Assembly: GCF_001590965.1 (NCBI RefSeq)
Contig: NZ_BCTW01000005.1
Span: 62,001-126,000, forward strand
Direction: 5' to 3'
Source of the DNA: Novosphingobium lentum NBRC 107847
GTDB taxonomy: Bacteria; Pseudomonadota; Alphaproteobacteria; Sphingomonadales; Sphingomonadaceae
Length of the DNA stretch: 64,000 nucleotides
Shown: in pieces, positions 25,293-33,500 of the stretch
How the letters are laid out: each line of letters opens with the position of its first letter
Position numbering within the stretch: position 1 is the stretch's first letter
The notes under the pieces: generated by a model
The model's database searches: none
What the model was told of the DNA's origin: nothing
What the model saw: the letters and a program-made list of their open reading frames with translations, nothing else
Program-made: the position numbers and the translations under genes

Positions 25293-25871
25293 GTGCGGTC
25301 GGGGGCATCGATCGCATTGCTGGCGATATTGACGGGGTGCGCGGCACCTTCGGCGCTGCTGCTGCCCGGCGAGGATGGCCATCCCACCGGCGCGCTGGCG
25401 GTGCTGGACCAGAAGGGTGGCGAACAGCTGCTGGATACACCACTGGCATCGGCGCGGATGTCGCGCGGCGGCGCCACGCTGGGCACCGCTGCGAAGGTCA
25501 AGCCGGCGTATCGCCAGCTGATGGCCACGCTGCCACCGCCGGCCAGAAGCTTCACGCTGTACTTTGTCGAGGGCACGACCACGATGGTGGAATCGTCGCG
25601 TCCGATGCTCGACCAGATCCGCGCCGAAATCGCGCGCCGTCCGGGCGCCGAAGTGCAGGTCACCGGCCACACCGATACGCTGGGCAGCGACGATGACAAC
25701 GATCGCCTGTCGCGGCAGCGCGCCGGCGAGATCATGTCCGTGCTGATCGCCGAAGGATTTCCGCGCGACCTGTTGAGCGCGGTCGGACGCGGTGAGCGCG
25801 AGCCTGCGGTCGATACCGGTGACGGCGTGCGCGATGCGCGCAATCGCCGGGTCGAGGTGATCGTCCGCTAA
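25293..25871 (+). CDS. OmpA-family peptidoglycan-binding lipoprotein
   Basis: A 192-residue protein with lipobox ILTGC (Cys about residue 16). The OmpA_C domain in the last 110 residues has LYFVEGTTTMVESSRPML, QVTGHTDTLGSDDDNDRLSRQRA and RNRRVEVIV. It should tether to peptidoglycan from the outer membrane. It is three bases from the FecR gene, so the two form an operon, and they may jointly report envelope state to the CHASE2-SpoIIE protein. Confidence 0.85.
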   Translation: MRSGASIALLAILTGCAAPSALLLPGEDGHPTGALAVLDQKGGEQLLDTPLASARMSRGGATLGTAAKVKPAYRQLMATLPPPARSFTLYFVEGTTTMVESSRPMLDQIRAEIARRPGAEVQVTGHTDTLGSDDDNDRLSRQRAGEIMSVLIAEGFPRDLLSAVGRGEREPAVDTGDGVRDARNRRVEVIVR

Positions 25872-25895
25872 CGGGGCGAGCGATTAATCTGGACC

Positions 25896-26013
25896 CCTCA
25901 TGGTGAGGAGGGACTGAGCTTGTCGAAGGCCCGTCTCGAACCACCTTCCCAAAACGACTGGGCGGTCCTTCGAGACGCCGCTTCGACAAGCTCAGCGGTC
26001 CTCAGGCTGAGCG
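25896..26013. repeat. REP-like dispersed palindromic repeat, copy 1
   Basis: Two inverted halves, each with CTCATxxTGAGGAG, GAGCTTGTCGAAG and GTCTCGAA blocks. It is the same family as 41500-41609, 46987-47121 and 56542-56651. It lies between convergent gene ends (OmpA and SpoIIE). Confidence 0.85.
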
Positions 26014-26074
26014 GTTCAGCTAATGTGCAAGACGATCTAGCGTCATTTGGCCTTGGCCGACCCCGACGCCATCC

Positions 26075-28165
26075 TCATGCGGGTGGTGCGGGCGGCGCGG
26101 GTCCGCGATAGTGCAGCGACAGCACGGTCAGGTCGTCGCTGGGTTCGGTCGGGTGTTCGAACCGGCGGACCGCGCGCACCAGCCTGTCGACGGTCTGCTG
26201 GCCTTGCGCGTTCTCGTCGGGTTCGCGCGCGGCCAGCGCGGTGAAGGCCCCGTCCACGCCGAACATGCGGTTGTCCTCATCCTGTGCTTCGGTCACGCCG
26301 TCGGTGATCAGGATCAGCGTCTCGCCCGGCGCGAGCGTCAGCCGTTCTTCGGGATAGGCGAATTCGCACACGCAGAACGGCGGCCCGCCGCGCATCGGAA
26401 ACGTCTCGGGCGCGTGGCCGGGGCGCAACAGGATCGGGTTTTCATGCCCGGCGTTGACCATCCCCAGATCACCGGTGGCGCAATCGAACAGCACGATCAG
26501 CATGGTAACGCCCATGGCATCGTCGGCTTCGCGCAGCAGTTCGAGGTTCAGCGTGTCGACTGCGTGCGCCAGCCCGCCGCTTTCGCGCACCAGCACGCTT
26601 TTCGCCAGCGTCTTCGACAGCGCCATGTACAGCGCGGCGGGCACGCCCTTGCCGGTCACGTCGCCGATCACGAACAGCACGCGGTCGGCATCGATGCGGA
26701 TCGCGTCGTAGAAATCGCCGCCGACCGATCGCGCCGGTTCGAGGATCGCGCTGGCGTGGATGCGCGGATCGAGCTCGGCCAGCCGCTCGCGCGCGGGCAC
26801 CATGCCCAGCTGGATCGCGCGCGCGGCAACCAGTTCGCCTTCCTGCACCGCCGAGGTCAGCTGCTGTTCCAACAGTTCGCGCGCCAGGCTGGCGCGTTCG
26901 GCGCGGTTGCGCACGAACAGCAGCGTGCCCAGCGCGAGCGCGGCACCCAGCCCGATCATCAGCGGGCGTGCCGGGTCGAACAACAGCCCCGGCCCATCGA
27001 ACAACGCCCATGATGCCACGGGCAGCGCGATCGCGATGCCGCCCGCGAGCAGCCATGGCCAGTGACGCCGGATGATGCCGGCCAGCGCGATCACCAGCGC
27101 CAGCACTGCGCCTGCGATCCATTCGCCGGCGGCGAGCCAGCCCGGACGCGACAGCCAGCCGCCGCGCAGGATCGCATCGACCGCCTGCGCCTGGACGAAC
27201 ACGCCATAGCCGCGCGGGGTGAGCGGGGTCGATACGACATCGGACACGCCTTCCGCGCCCAGCCCGACGATCACCACCTTGCCGGTGAACGTGCCGGGCT
27301 TCAGCTTGTCGCTGAGCACGAGCGCGGCCGAATAGCGCGCGGTATCGGGAAACTTGCCAAGGCGGATCTGCATTTGCCCGGCATCGTCGGTGGGCACGCG
27401 ATGCGGGCCGATCACGGCGGTGGTGCCCTGCCAGGAAATCTTCGGCGCGCCGGTGGCGATGCGTGCCAGTTCGGCGGCGAGGCCGGGCATCGGCCGGTCG
27501 CCCGCGAGCACGGTCAGCGGCACCCGGCGCACGATCCCGTCGGCATCGGGCGGGCCGTTGACCAGCGCGTGGCCGAGCGCGACATCGTCGAGCTGGGGGA
27601 TGCTGGCGAGGACTTGCGGAAACCGCATGGCATCGGGGGGCGGGCGGCCGTCGATCTCGGGATCGAGCAGCAGGCTTTTGGGATCGCTGCCAAAGCCCGC
27701 GATGCCCAGCCGGCCGAGCACCACCGGTGCGCCGCCGAGCACTTGCGCAAAAATCGTGTCCATCGACGGCAGGTTGCCGATCGAGGCGGCGGCGGCGGGG
27801 GCGATTTCGGGATAAAGCTGGACGAACTGATCGGGATTGAGCCGGTCGGGTTCGGGAAAGATCATGTCCATGCCGATCACGCGCGGCTTTTGTGCGGCGA
27901 TCGTCTCGGTCAGCCGGCCCAGGTAATAGCGCGGCCAGGGCCACGGGCCGACGGTCTTGAGCGCAAGCGGATCGACCAGCACGACCACGACGTTGCGGCC
28001 GTCGATGGCGCGCGGGGCCAGGCGCTGCCAGCTGTCGAACAGGCCGCGCCGGGCGGGTTCGGCGGCGATCAGGCTGAGCAGGGCAGCCGCCAGCCCGCCC
28101 AGCAGCACCGCTGCCCAGATCGCCCCCCGGCGTGTGCGGTCAGATCTCGACGGTGAGGCCGTCAT
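26075..28165 (-). CDS. CHASE2 sensor - SpoIIE/PP2C phosphatase
   Basis: A 696-residue protein. One N-terminal membrane helix is followed by a periplasmic CHASE2 domain (about residues 40-335: NVVVVLVDPLALKTVGPWPW, RVIGMDMIFPEPD, VVIVGLGAEGVSDVVSTPL), three membrane helices (about 345-425), a short helix linker, and a SpoIIE-type PP2C domain with VGGDFYDAIRID, VIGDVTGKGVPAALYMA and LILITDGVTEAQDEDN. It should dephosphorylate the STAS protein (29211) in response to a periplasmic signal. The start overlaps the MBL-fold gene by 26 bases. Confidence 0.88.
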   Translation of the reverse strand: MTASPSRSDRTRRGAIWAAVLLGGLAAALLSLIAAEPARRGLFDSWQRLAPRAIDGRNVVVVLVDPLALKTVGPWPWPRYYLGRLTETIAAQKPRVIGMDMIFPEPDRLNPDQFVQLYPEIAPAAAASIGNLPSMDTIFAQVLGGAPVVLGRLGIAGFGSDPKSLLLDPEIDGRPPPDAMRFPQVLASIPQLDDVALGHALVNGPPDADGIVRRVPLTVLAGDRPMPGLAAELARIATGAPKISWQGTTAVIGPHRVPTDDAGQMQIRLGKFPDTARYSAALVLSDKLKPGTFTGKVVIVGLGAEGVSDVVSTPLTPRGYGVFVQAQAVDAILRGGWLSRPGWLAAGEWIAGAVLALVIALAGIIRRHWPWLLAGGIAIALPVASWALFDGPGLLFDPARPLMIGLGAALALGTLLFVRNRAERASLARELLEQQLTSAVQEGELVAARAIQLGMVPARERLAELDPRIHASAILEPARSVGGDFYDAIRIDADRVLFVIGDVTGKGVPAALYMALSKTLAKSVLVRESGGLAHAVDTLNLELLREADDAMGVTMLIVLFDCATGDLGMVNAGHENPILLRPGHAPETFPMRGGPPFCVCEFAYPEERLTLAPGETLILITDGVTEAQDEDNRMFGVDGAFTALAAREPDENAQGQQTVDRLVRAVRRFEHPTEPSDDLTVLSLHYRGPAPPAPPA

Positions 28166-29117
28166 AGGCGCAGATCACGTCGAGCGGGGCGGCTTCGCGC
28201 GTCAGTTCTTCGTAGCGGATGCTTTCGCGGTGCATGCGCTGGATGTCGGCGTCGCTGTAGGTCGGTTCGTGATGGAACAGCGCCAGCCGTTTGGCGCGCG
28301 CTTCGTGGCACAGATCGATGGCGATGACGTTGCTCGAATGGCCCCAGTCTTCCTTCATCGAGATGCTGTCGGCCAGCGAGTACATCGTGTCGCAGATGAC
28401 CAGATCGCATTCGGTGAAGAAATCGACGAACGCGGATTCGCCGTCCATCCGGTCGATCTTGTGTTCACTATCGGTGCTGTAGATTGCGCATTTGCCGTCT
28501 GCATCGGTGAACTTGTACCCATAGCTGACGTGCGAATGGTGCTGCGCGATCAGCTCGACCGTGACCGCGCCGATCGGATAGCGCTGTCCGGGTTCCAGCG
28601 TGCGGAAGCTGATGTCGGCGCGCAGCCAGTCGAACGCCACGGGGAACGAGATTTCCTCCTGCTGGCGGCGCAGCGCGGTTTCGGCATCGGGATGGCCCGA
28701 ATGGATCACGATCTTTGCGCCCGGATCGAACGCGGGAACGAAGAACGGGAACCCCATGATGTGGTCCCAGTGCAGGTGCGACAGGAACACATGATAGAGC
28801 CGCGCATGCCCGGCGGCGCAGCGCGCCATGGCGTTCAACCCGAATTCGCGCAGCCCGCTGCCCAGATCGCAGACGATGAAGGCGCCGTCATCGCTCGGGC
28901 CGCCGACGGCTTCGATCTCGACGCAGCTGGTGGCGCCGCCGTACGTCCCGTTGGTGGCGAAATCGAGCGTGTCGTCGGCAAAGCGCGCGGCTTCGGCGGT
29001 ATCGGCAAAGCGCCGGCCGTCGGCGGCGACCAGCGCAGCGGCGATCTTGTCGCGAACGGCAGACGATTTCTGCGCCACCGGAAGCGAACCGCGCGTACCC
29101 CAGAACCGCACCTTCAT
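28140..29117 (-). CDS. MBL-fold metallo-hydrolase
   Basis: A 325-residue metallo-beta-lactamase-fold protein. It begins MKVRFWGTRGSLP, has the metal motif SHLHWDHIMGFPF, and later His/Asp ligands in AQHHSHVSYGYKF, IYSTDSEH and LFHHEPTYSD. The FWGTRGS start is typical of the phosphodiesterase-like branch. It is coupled by overlap to the CHASE2-SpoIIE gene. A hydrolysable signal molecule would fit the regulatory setting, but the substrate is unknown. Confidence 0.85.
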   Translation of the reverse strand: MKVRFWGTRGSLPVAQKSSAVRDKIAAALVAADGRRFADTAEAARFADDTLDFATNGTYGGATSCVEIEAVGGPSDDGAFIVCDLGSGLREFGLNAMARCAAGHARLYHVFLSHLHWDHIMGFPFFVPAFDPGAKIVIHSGHPDAETALRRQQEEISFPVAFDWLRADISFRTLEPGQRYPIGAVTVELIAQHHSHVSYGYKFTDADGKCAIYSTDSEHKIDRMDGESAFVDFFTECDLVICDTMYSLADSISMKEDWGHSSNVIAIDLCHEARAKRLALFHHEPTYSDADIQRMHRESIRYEELTREAAPLDVICAYDGLTVEI

Positions 29118-29210
29118 CGTTCGCTTCTCCCCTCGCCAAGTGGATCGTGTCGGCTCGTTTCGCCGGTGCCGACCACCCGCAAGGGCTGCCGGCGTCGCGA
29201 TCCTGTCAAT

Positions 29211-29573
29211 TCAAAGCGCGCCCGAAGGGACCAGTTCGATGGTGTCGTAAACCTTGAAAACCATGTCGTAGCGGCTGATCGCGAGTATTTCGCGCATGAT
29301 GTCGTTGGGCTGCACCAGCACGATCGTGATGCCGTGATCGCCCGACTTGCGCTGCGCCAGCGTCAACCCGCGCAAGCCGCGCGACGACATGTAGTCGATC
29401 AGCGAAAGATCGATCGCCAGCTGCTTCGCGCCATCGCCCGCCGCCACTTCGATTTCCTGCGCGAGGTGTTCGGCAAAGGCAGTGGCGGTGCTTTCGTCGA
29501 TCCGCCCGGCGGGCGATACCACCCGCAGCGTATCGCGCGCCTGCGCTGTCCAGACCAGATTGCCCCCTGTCAT
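29211..29573 (-). CDS. STAS-domain anti-sigma-factor antagonist (RsbV-like)
   Basis: A 120-residue single STAS domain with the phosphoacceptor region IDYMSSRGLRGLTLA, where the conserved Ser sits before the helix. AISRYDMVFKVYDTIELV ends the domain. Expected behaviour: phosphorylated by the ATPase at 24369, dephosphorylated by the SpoIIE phosphatase at 26075. With these it forms the partner-switching triad. It is 93 bp upstream of the MBL gene on the same strand. Confidence 0.85.
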   Translation of the reverse strand: MTGGNLVWTAQARDTLRVVSPAGRIDESTATAFAEHLAQEIEVAAGDGAKQLAIDLSLIDYMSSRGLRGLTLAQRKSGDHGITIVLVQPNDIMREILAISRYDMVFKVYDTIELVPSGAL

Positions 29574-29634
29574 GGCGTCAGGTTAGGCGACGATCGCCGG
29601 CTTGGAAAGCGTCCATATTGACCCGGCTTGACCA

Positions 29635-30174
29635 CTATCGGGACGGAGCGCGGGTCGGACGGTTGGCAGGCCCGCGCGGGGCCTGCGGTCCGGCGGCCAG
29701 CGCCTGGTTCTCGCACCCGATCCGCACCCACAGCATCCAGGCGTTGAGCAGCGAGAATACGATCGCCACGCCGATCAGCCCGAATGCCAGCGGGAGCAGC
29801 GCGATCTCGGCCACCACGATGCAGTAGTTGGGGTGCCGCACCCAGCGGAACGGGCCGCGCGCGACCAGCGGCTCGCCCGGCAGCACGATGACCCGCGTGG
29901 TCCAGCGCGTGCCCAGCACCATCAGCACCCACACGCGCAACCCCTGCATGACCATGAACGCGGCGAGCAACAGCAGGTTGACCGGGCGATCCCACGCCAG
30001 CAGCCACAGCGTCGCCAGCCAGCTGGCGTGCAGCAGCACCATCACCGGATAGTGCGCGCGGCCATGCTCGATCGCGCCTTGTGCCATCAGCAGTCGCGTG
30101 TTGCGCCGCGCGATGATCAGCTCGCCCAGCCGCTGCGCGGTGACGAACAGCAGGACCGCGATGGCCAGCGTCAT
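29635..30174 (-). CDS. Isoprenylcysteine carboxyl methyltransferase-family membrane methyltransferase
   Basis: A 179-residue protein with four to five membrane helices and the ICMT-type C-terminal signature GPFRWVRHPNYCIVVAEI. Its ATG overlaps the polyketide synthase stop (ATGA, 30171-30174). This gene pair is well known: ICMT-like enzymes O-methylate alkylpyrones or alkylresorcinols made by type III synthases. The product is therefore likely a methylated phenolic lipid or pyrone. Confidence 0.82.
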   Translation of the reverse strand: MTLAIAVLLFVTAQRLGELIIARRNTRLLMAQGAIEHGRAHYPVMVLLHASWLATLWLLAWDRPVNLLLLAAFMVMQGLRVWVLMVLGTRWTTRVIVLPGEPLVARGPFRWVRHPNYCIVVAEIALLPLAFGLIGVAIVFSLLNAWMLWVRIGCENQALAAGPQAPRGPANRPTRAPSR

Positions 30175-31223
30175 GCGGCGTGTCGCAACGTCACGGTGCT
30201 GGTCGTGAACCCCGGCCCGAGCGCGGTCAGCACCGACAGCGGCGGCAGTCCCGCCTGTCGCACCCGGTCGAGCACGAACAGCGCGGTGGGCGCGGACATG
30301 TTGCCGTGATCGCGCAGCACGGCGCGTTCATGATCGAGCGAGCCCTGGTTCAGCGACAGCGCCAGCTCGACCGCATCGACCACCTTGGCGCCGCCGGGAT
30401 GGCAGATGAAGCGGTCGATGTCCGCCACGACCAGCCCTTGCGGCGCGAGCATTTCGGCCATCGCCTGCGCCATGTTCTGCCGCGCGAACACCGGAATCGC
30501 GCGGTTGAGCACCACGCCCAGCCCGTTGGGTTCGATCTTCCAGCCCATGATGTCGAGCGTATCGGGCCAGGTCTTTTCCGCCGCGCCCGAGATCGAGACG
30601 AAGCCCTCGTCGCCCACTTTCAGGATGCAGGCGGCGGCGCCATCGCCGAACAGCGCGGTGGAAATGATGTCGGCCTTGTCCACCCGGTCGGTGCGGAAGG
30701 CCAGGCTGCACAGTTCGACCGTGACGAACAGCACCACCGATCCGGGCGTGCACTGCGCCAGCTTGGCGGACAGGCTCAGCCCGGTGACGCCGCCGGCACA
30801 GCCGAGGCCGAACACCGGCACTCGCGCGACGTCGGTGCGAAAGCCCATGCGGCCCATCGCGCGCGCCTCAAGGCTGGGCGTGGCGATCCCGGTGGACGAT
30901 ACGGTGACGATGGTGTCGATGTCGCTCGCCGCCAGCCCGGCTTCGTCCAGCGCGCTCTGTGCCGCCGCGACGAACAGGTCGAGCGCGGTTTCGAGATAGA
31001 CTGCGGTCCGCTCGGTGAAGTCGTGCGGTTCGCGATACCAGTCGACCGGGCGCGCCAGCTGGCGGTTGGCAATGCCGGCGGTGGTGAACACCGAGGTCAT
31101 CCGCTCGAAGTCCTTGAAGCCACCCGCCAGCACGTCGCGCGCCACGGCCAGCGCATCGGCCTGCGCCACGACGAACGGGGGGGTCGCCGTCGCGAGCGAC
31201 AAAATCGTTACCGGGTCGGCCAT
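30171..31223 (-). CDS. Type III polyketide synthase
   Basis: A 350-residue chalcone-synthase-like enzyme. The Cys-His-Asn triad is visible: VFGLGCAGG (Cys 142), FICHPGG (His) and RDHGNMSAPT (Asn). GFTTSTVTL closes the family core. ATG 31223 is preferred because AGGAACC precedes it; ATG 31280 would add 19 unrelated residues. Bacterial homologues use fatty acyl-CoA starters and malonyl-CoA to make alkylpyrones or alkylresorcinols. Starter specificity cannot be read from the sequence. Confidence 0.88.
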   Translation of the reverse strand: MADPVTILSLATATPPFVVAQADALAVARDVLAGGFKDFERMTSVFTTAGIANRQLARPVDWYREPHDFTERTAVYLETALDLFVAAAQSALDEAGLAASDIDTIVTVSSTGIATPSLEARAMGRMGFRTDVARVPVFGLGCAGGVTGLSLSAKLAQCTPGSVVLFVTVELCSLAFRTDRVDKADIISTALFGDGAAACILKVGDEGFVSISGAAEKTWPDTLDIMGWKIEPNGLGVVLNRAIPVFARQNMAQAMAEMLAPQGLVVADIDRFICHPGGAKVVDAVELALSLNQGSLDHERAVLRDHGNMSAPTALFVLDRVRQAGLPPLSVLTALGPGFTTSTVTLRHAA

Positions 31224-31383
31224 GCTGGTTCCTGTCTGGCCGGTCTTCGGCGCGTGGTGCGATACGGGAAACGAATGCATGGTGCGCGAGTTCCCCTACA
31301 TTACAAGTCGTGATCGGGGGCGAAAAGCGTTAGACGCCGCCAGCACCCGGTTGTCGGTACGCGCCCACATGGTGAAAGCCCGC

Positions 31384-32979
31384 ATGATCGAGACGCTCCC
31401 GCTGCCCGAATCCCTCAGTTCCGCACGTGTAGAAGGTGAGCATGGCCGCGCCGTGTCCTGGCGCACATGGACCGGGTTCCTGTTCATGTGCCTGGGCATG
31501 TTCATGGCGATCCTCGACATCCAGATCGTCGCGACCTCGCTGCCGACGATCCAGAAGGCGCTCGGCATCGCAACCGACCAGATGAGCTGGGTGCAGACAG
31601 CATACCTCATCGCAGAGATCGTGGCGATTCCGTTGACGGGTTACCTGACCCGGCTGCTGGGGATGCGCCGGCTGTTCGTGGTCGCGATCACGGTGTTCAC
31701 GCTGGCGTCGGCGGGCTGCGCGGCGAGCCACGATTTCACCAGCCTGATCGCGTGGCGGGTGTTGCAGGGGTTTGCCGGCGGCACGCTGATCCCGGCGGTG
31801 TTTTCGGCGGTGTTCCTGATGTTTCCGCTGCGCCTGCAGGGCATCGCGACTACCATTGCCGGCGTCGCGGCGGTGTTTGCCCCCACGGTCGGCCCGATCG
31901 TGGGCGGCTGGCTGACCCAGACCTATTCGTGGCACTGGCTGTTCCTGGTCAACATCGTGCCCGGCATCATAGCAGCCATCGGCGCAGCGGCGTTGTTGCC
32001 GCGCCGCCCGGTCGATCGCGCGGAACTGCGGTCGGTCGATGCGCTGGCGTTGGCGGCGATGGCCGTCGCGCTGACCGCGCTCGAGATCGGACTCAAGGAC
32101 GCGCCGTCGTTCGGCTGGGCATCGCTGCGGGTGCTGTCACTGCTGGGCCTGTTCGCGCTGTGCGGGCTTGCGTTCGTGGCCCGCACGCTGCGATCGGTGC
32201 ACCCCGTGGTCGAACTGCGCAGTTTTGCCGATCGCAACTTCACCATCGGCTGCATCCTCAGTTTCGTGCTGGGCATCGGGCTGTTCGGATCGACCTACCT
32301 GATGCCGTTCTTTCTCGGGCTGGTGCGCGGCCACGGCGCGCTGGAGATCGGCAAGATCATGCTGGTGACCGGGATGGCGCAACTGCTGGCCGCGCCGGTC
32401 GCGGTGGCGCTGGAACGCCGGGTCGATCCGCGCCTGCTGACGCTGCTGGGTTTCGGCATGTTCGCGGCGGGGCTGTGGCTGAGCGCGTCGCAGACCAAGG
32501 ATACCGACTTTGCGCAGATGATGCTGCCGCAAGTGCTGCGCGGCGCCTCGATCATGTTCTGCCTGCTGCCGCCGACGCGGCTCGCGCTGGGGCGGCTGCC
32601 CAATCACCTCGTCGCGGATGGCAGCGGATTGTTCAACCTGATGCGCAACCTGGGCGGCGCGATCGGGCTGGCGCTGATCGATACGGTGATCTTCAGCCGC
32701 GGGACCGATCACGCGCGCACGATCGGCGAAAGCCTGCGCGCGGGCGATGTCGATGTCGCGGTGTCGATCGGCATTCCGCGCGAGCTGTTCCTGGCGCAAG
32801 CGGGCCGCCCGGCGAGCGAGGCGGCGCAGAACATGGCGCGCCCGCTGATCGAAAAGGCCGCGCTGGTCCAGTCGATCAACGACGCCTGGATGATGATCGC
32901 GGTGCTGACCGCAGCGGCGGTGCTGCTGCTGCCGTTCGTGGCAAAATCGCGCGTCGCTGCGCCCGGTCAGACCGAGTAG
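31384..32979 (+). CDS. MFS drug/metabolite exporter, DHA2 (EmrB-like) family
   Basis: A 531-residue protein with 14 predicted helices. It has the DHA2 motif C region GMFMAILDIQIVATSLPTIQ, WVQTAYLIAEIVAIPLTGYL, motif A-like LLGMRRLF and GPIVGGWLTQTYSWHWLF. It is divergent from the polyketide synthase, with about 160 bp between them, so it may export that product; this is inferred from position only. The start is ATG 31384 or 31369. There is no EmrA membrane-fusion partner in the window. The 3' end overlaps the convergent dioxygenase gene by 13 bases. Confidence 0.87.
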   Translation: MIETLPLPESLSSARVEGEHGRAVSWRTWTGFLFMCLGMFMAILDIQIVATSLPTIQKALGIATDQMSWVQTAYLIAEIVAIPLTGYLTRLLGMRRLFVVAITVFTLASAGCAASHDFTSLIAWRVLQGFAGGTLIPAVFSAVFLMFPLRLQGIATTIAGVAAVFAPTVGPIVGGWLTQTYSWHWLFLVNIVPGIIAAIGAAALLPRRPVDRAELRSVDALALAAMAVALTALEIGLKDAPSFGWASLRVLSLLGLFALCGLAFVARTLRSVHPVVELRSFADRNFTIGCILSFVLGIGLFGSTYLMPFFLGLVRGHGALEIGKIMLVTGMAQLLAAPVAVALERRVDPRLLTLLGFGMFAAGLWLSASQTKDTDFAQMMLPQVLRGASIMFCLLPPTRLALGRLPNHLVADGSGLFNLMRNLGGAIGLALIDTVIFSRGTDHARTIGESLRAGDVDVAVSIGIPRELFLAQAGRPASEAAQNMARPLIEKAALVQSINDAWMMIAVLTAAAVLLLPFVAKSRVAAPGQTE

Positions 32980-33500
32980 AAATCGACCACTGTCGGGATG
33001 CGGTCGTTGAGCAGGGTGATCGTCTTGGCGGCGATCAGCCAGCCACCATTGCCCCCGTCGCCGTTGCCGTTGCCGTGCCGCAGGCGGTAGTCGTAGCGGC
33101 CGAAGTTCACATGCACCCCGCCCGAACGCGGATCATAGAGGTGCACCGTGAAGCACGCCGACACCGCCCATTCACCCCCGGCTTCGCCTTCCAGCAGCAC
33201 ATTGGTGACCGCGTGGACCACGCGCGGTCGCGGGGTGGAGGCGACCGACAACCCTGATCGCGCGCGCCACACCCGCTCCTCGATCCCGCGCCGCCCGGCG
33301 TAATAGATCAGCGACAGCTCGCGATCGGGATCGCCGGTGGTCTCGGCTTCGTTGCGCCACGCGGGCATCCAGAACGTGCTGTCCTCGGTATAGAGCGCCA
33401 ACCATGCGTCCCAGTCGCCGTTGTCGAGCAGGCGTGCCTCACGGAACAACAGCCGTTCAGCATCGCGTTCGGTCAGCTCGGCGACGTGGGGCGCGGTCAT
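32967..33500 (-). CDS. Ring-hydroxylating dioxygenase beta subunit (benzoate/anthranilate type)
   Basis: A 177-residue protein of the SnoaL-like beta-subunit fold with FREARLLDNGDWDAWLALYTEDSTFWMPAW, RGIEERVWRARSG and HAVTNVLL. These match BenB/AntB-type small subunits, which stabilise the alpha3-beta3 hexamer and hold no catalytic residue. The start overlaps the alpha-subunit stop (ATGA). The beta gene is downstream of alpha, as usual. Confidence 0.85.
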   Translation of the reverse strand: MTAPHVAELTERDAERLLFREARLLDNGDWDAWLALYTEDSTFWMPAWRNEAETTGDPDRELSLIYYAGRRGIEERVWRARSGLSVASTPRPRVVHAVTNVLLEGEAGGEWAVSACFTVHLYDPRSGGVHVNFGRYDYRLRHGNGNGDGGNGGWLIAAKTITLLNDRIPTVVDFYSV

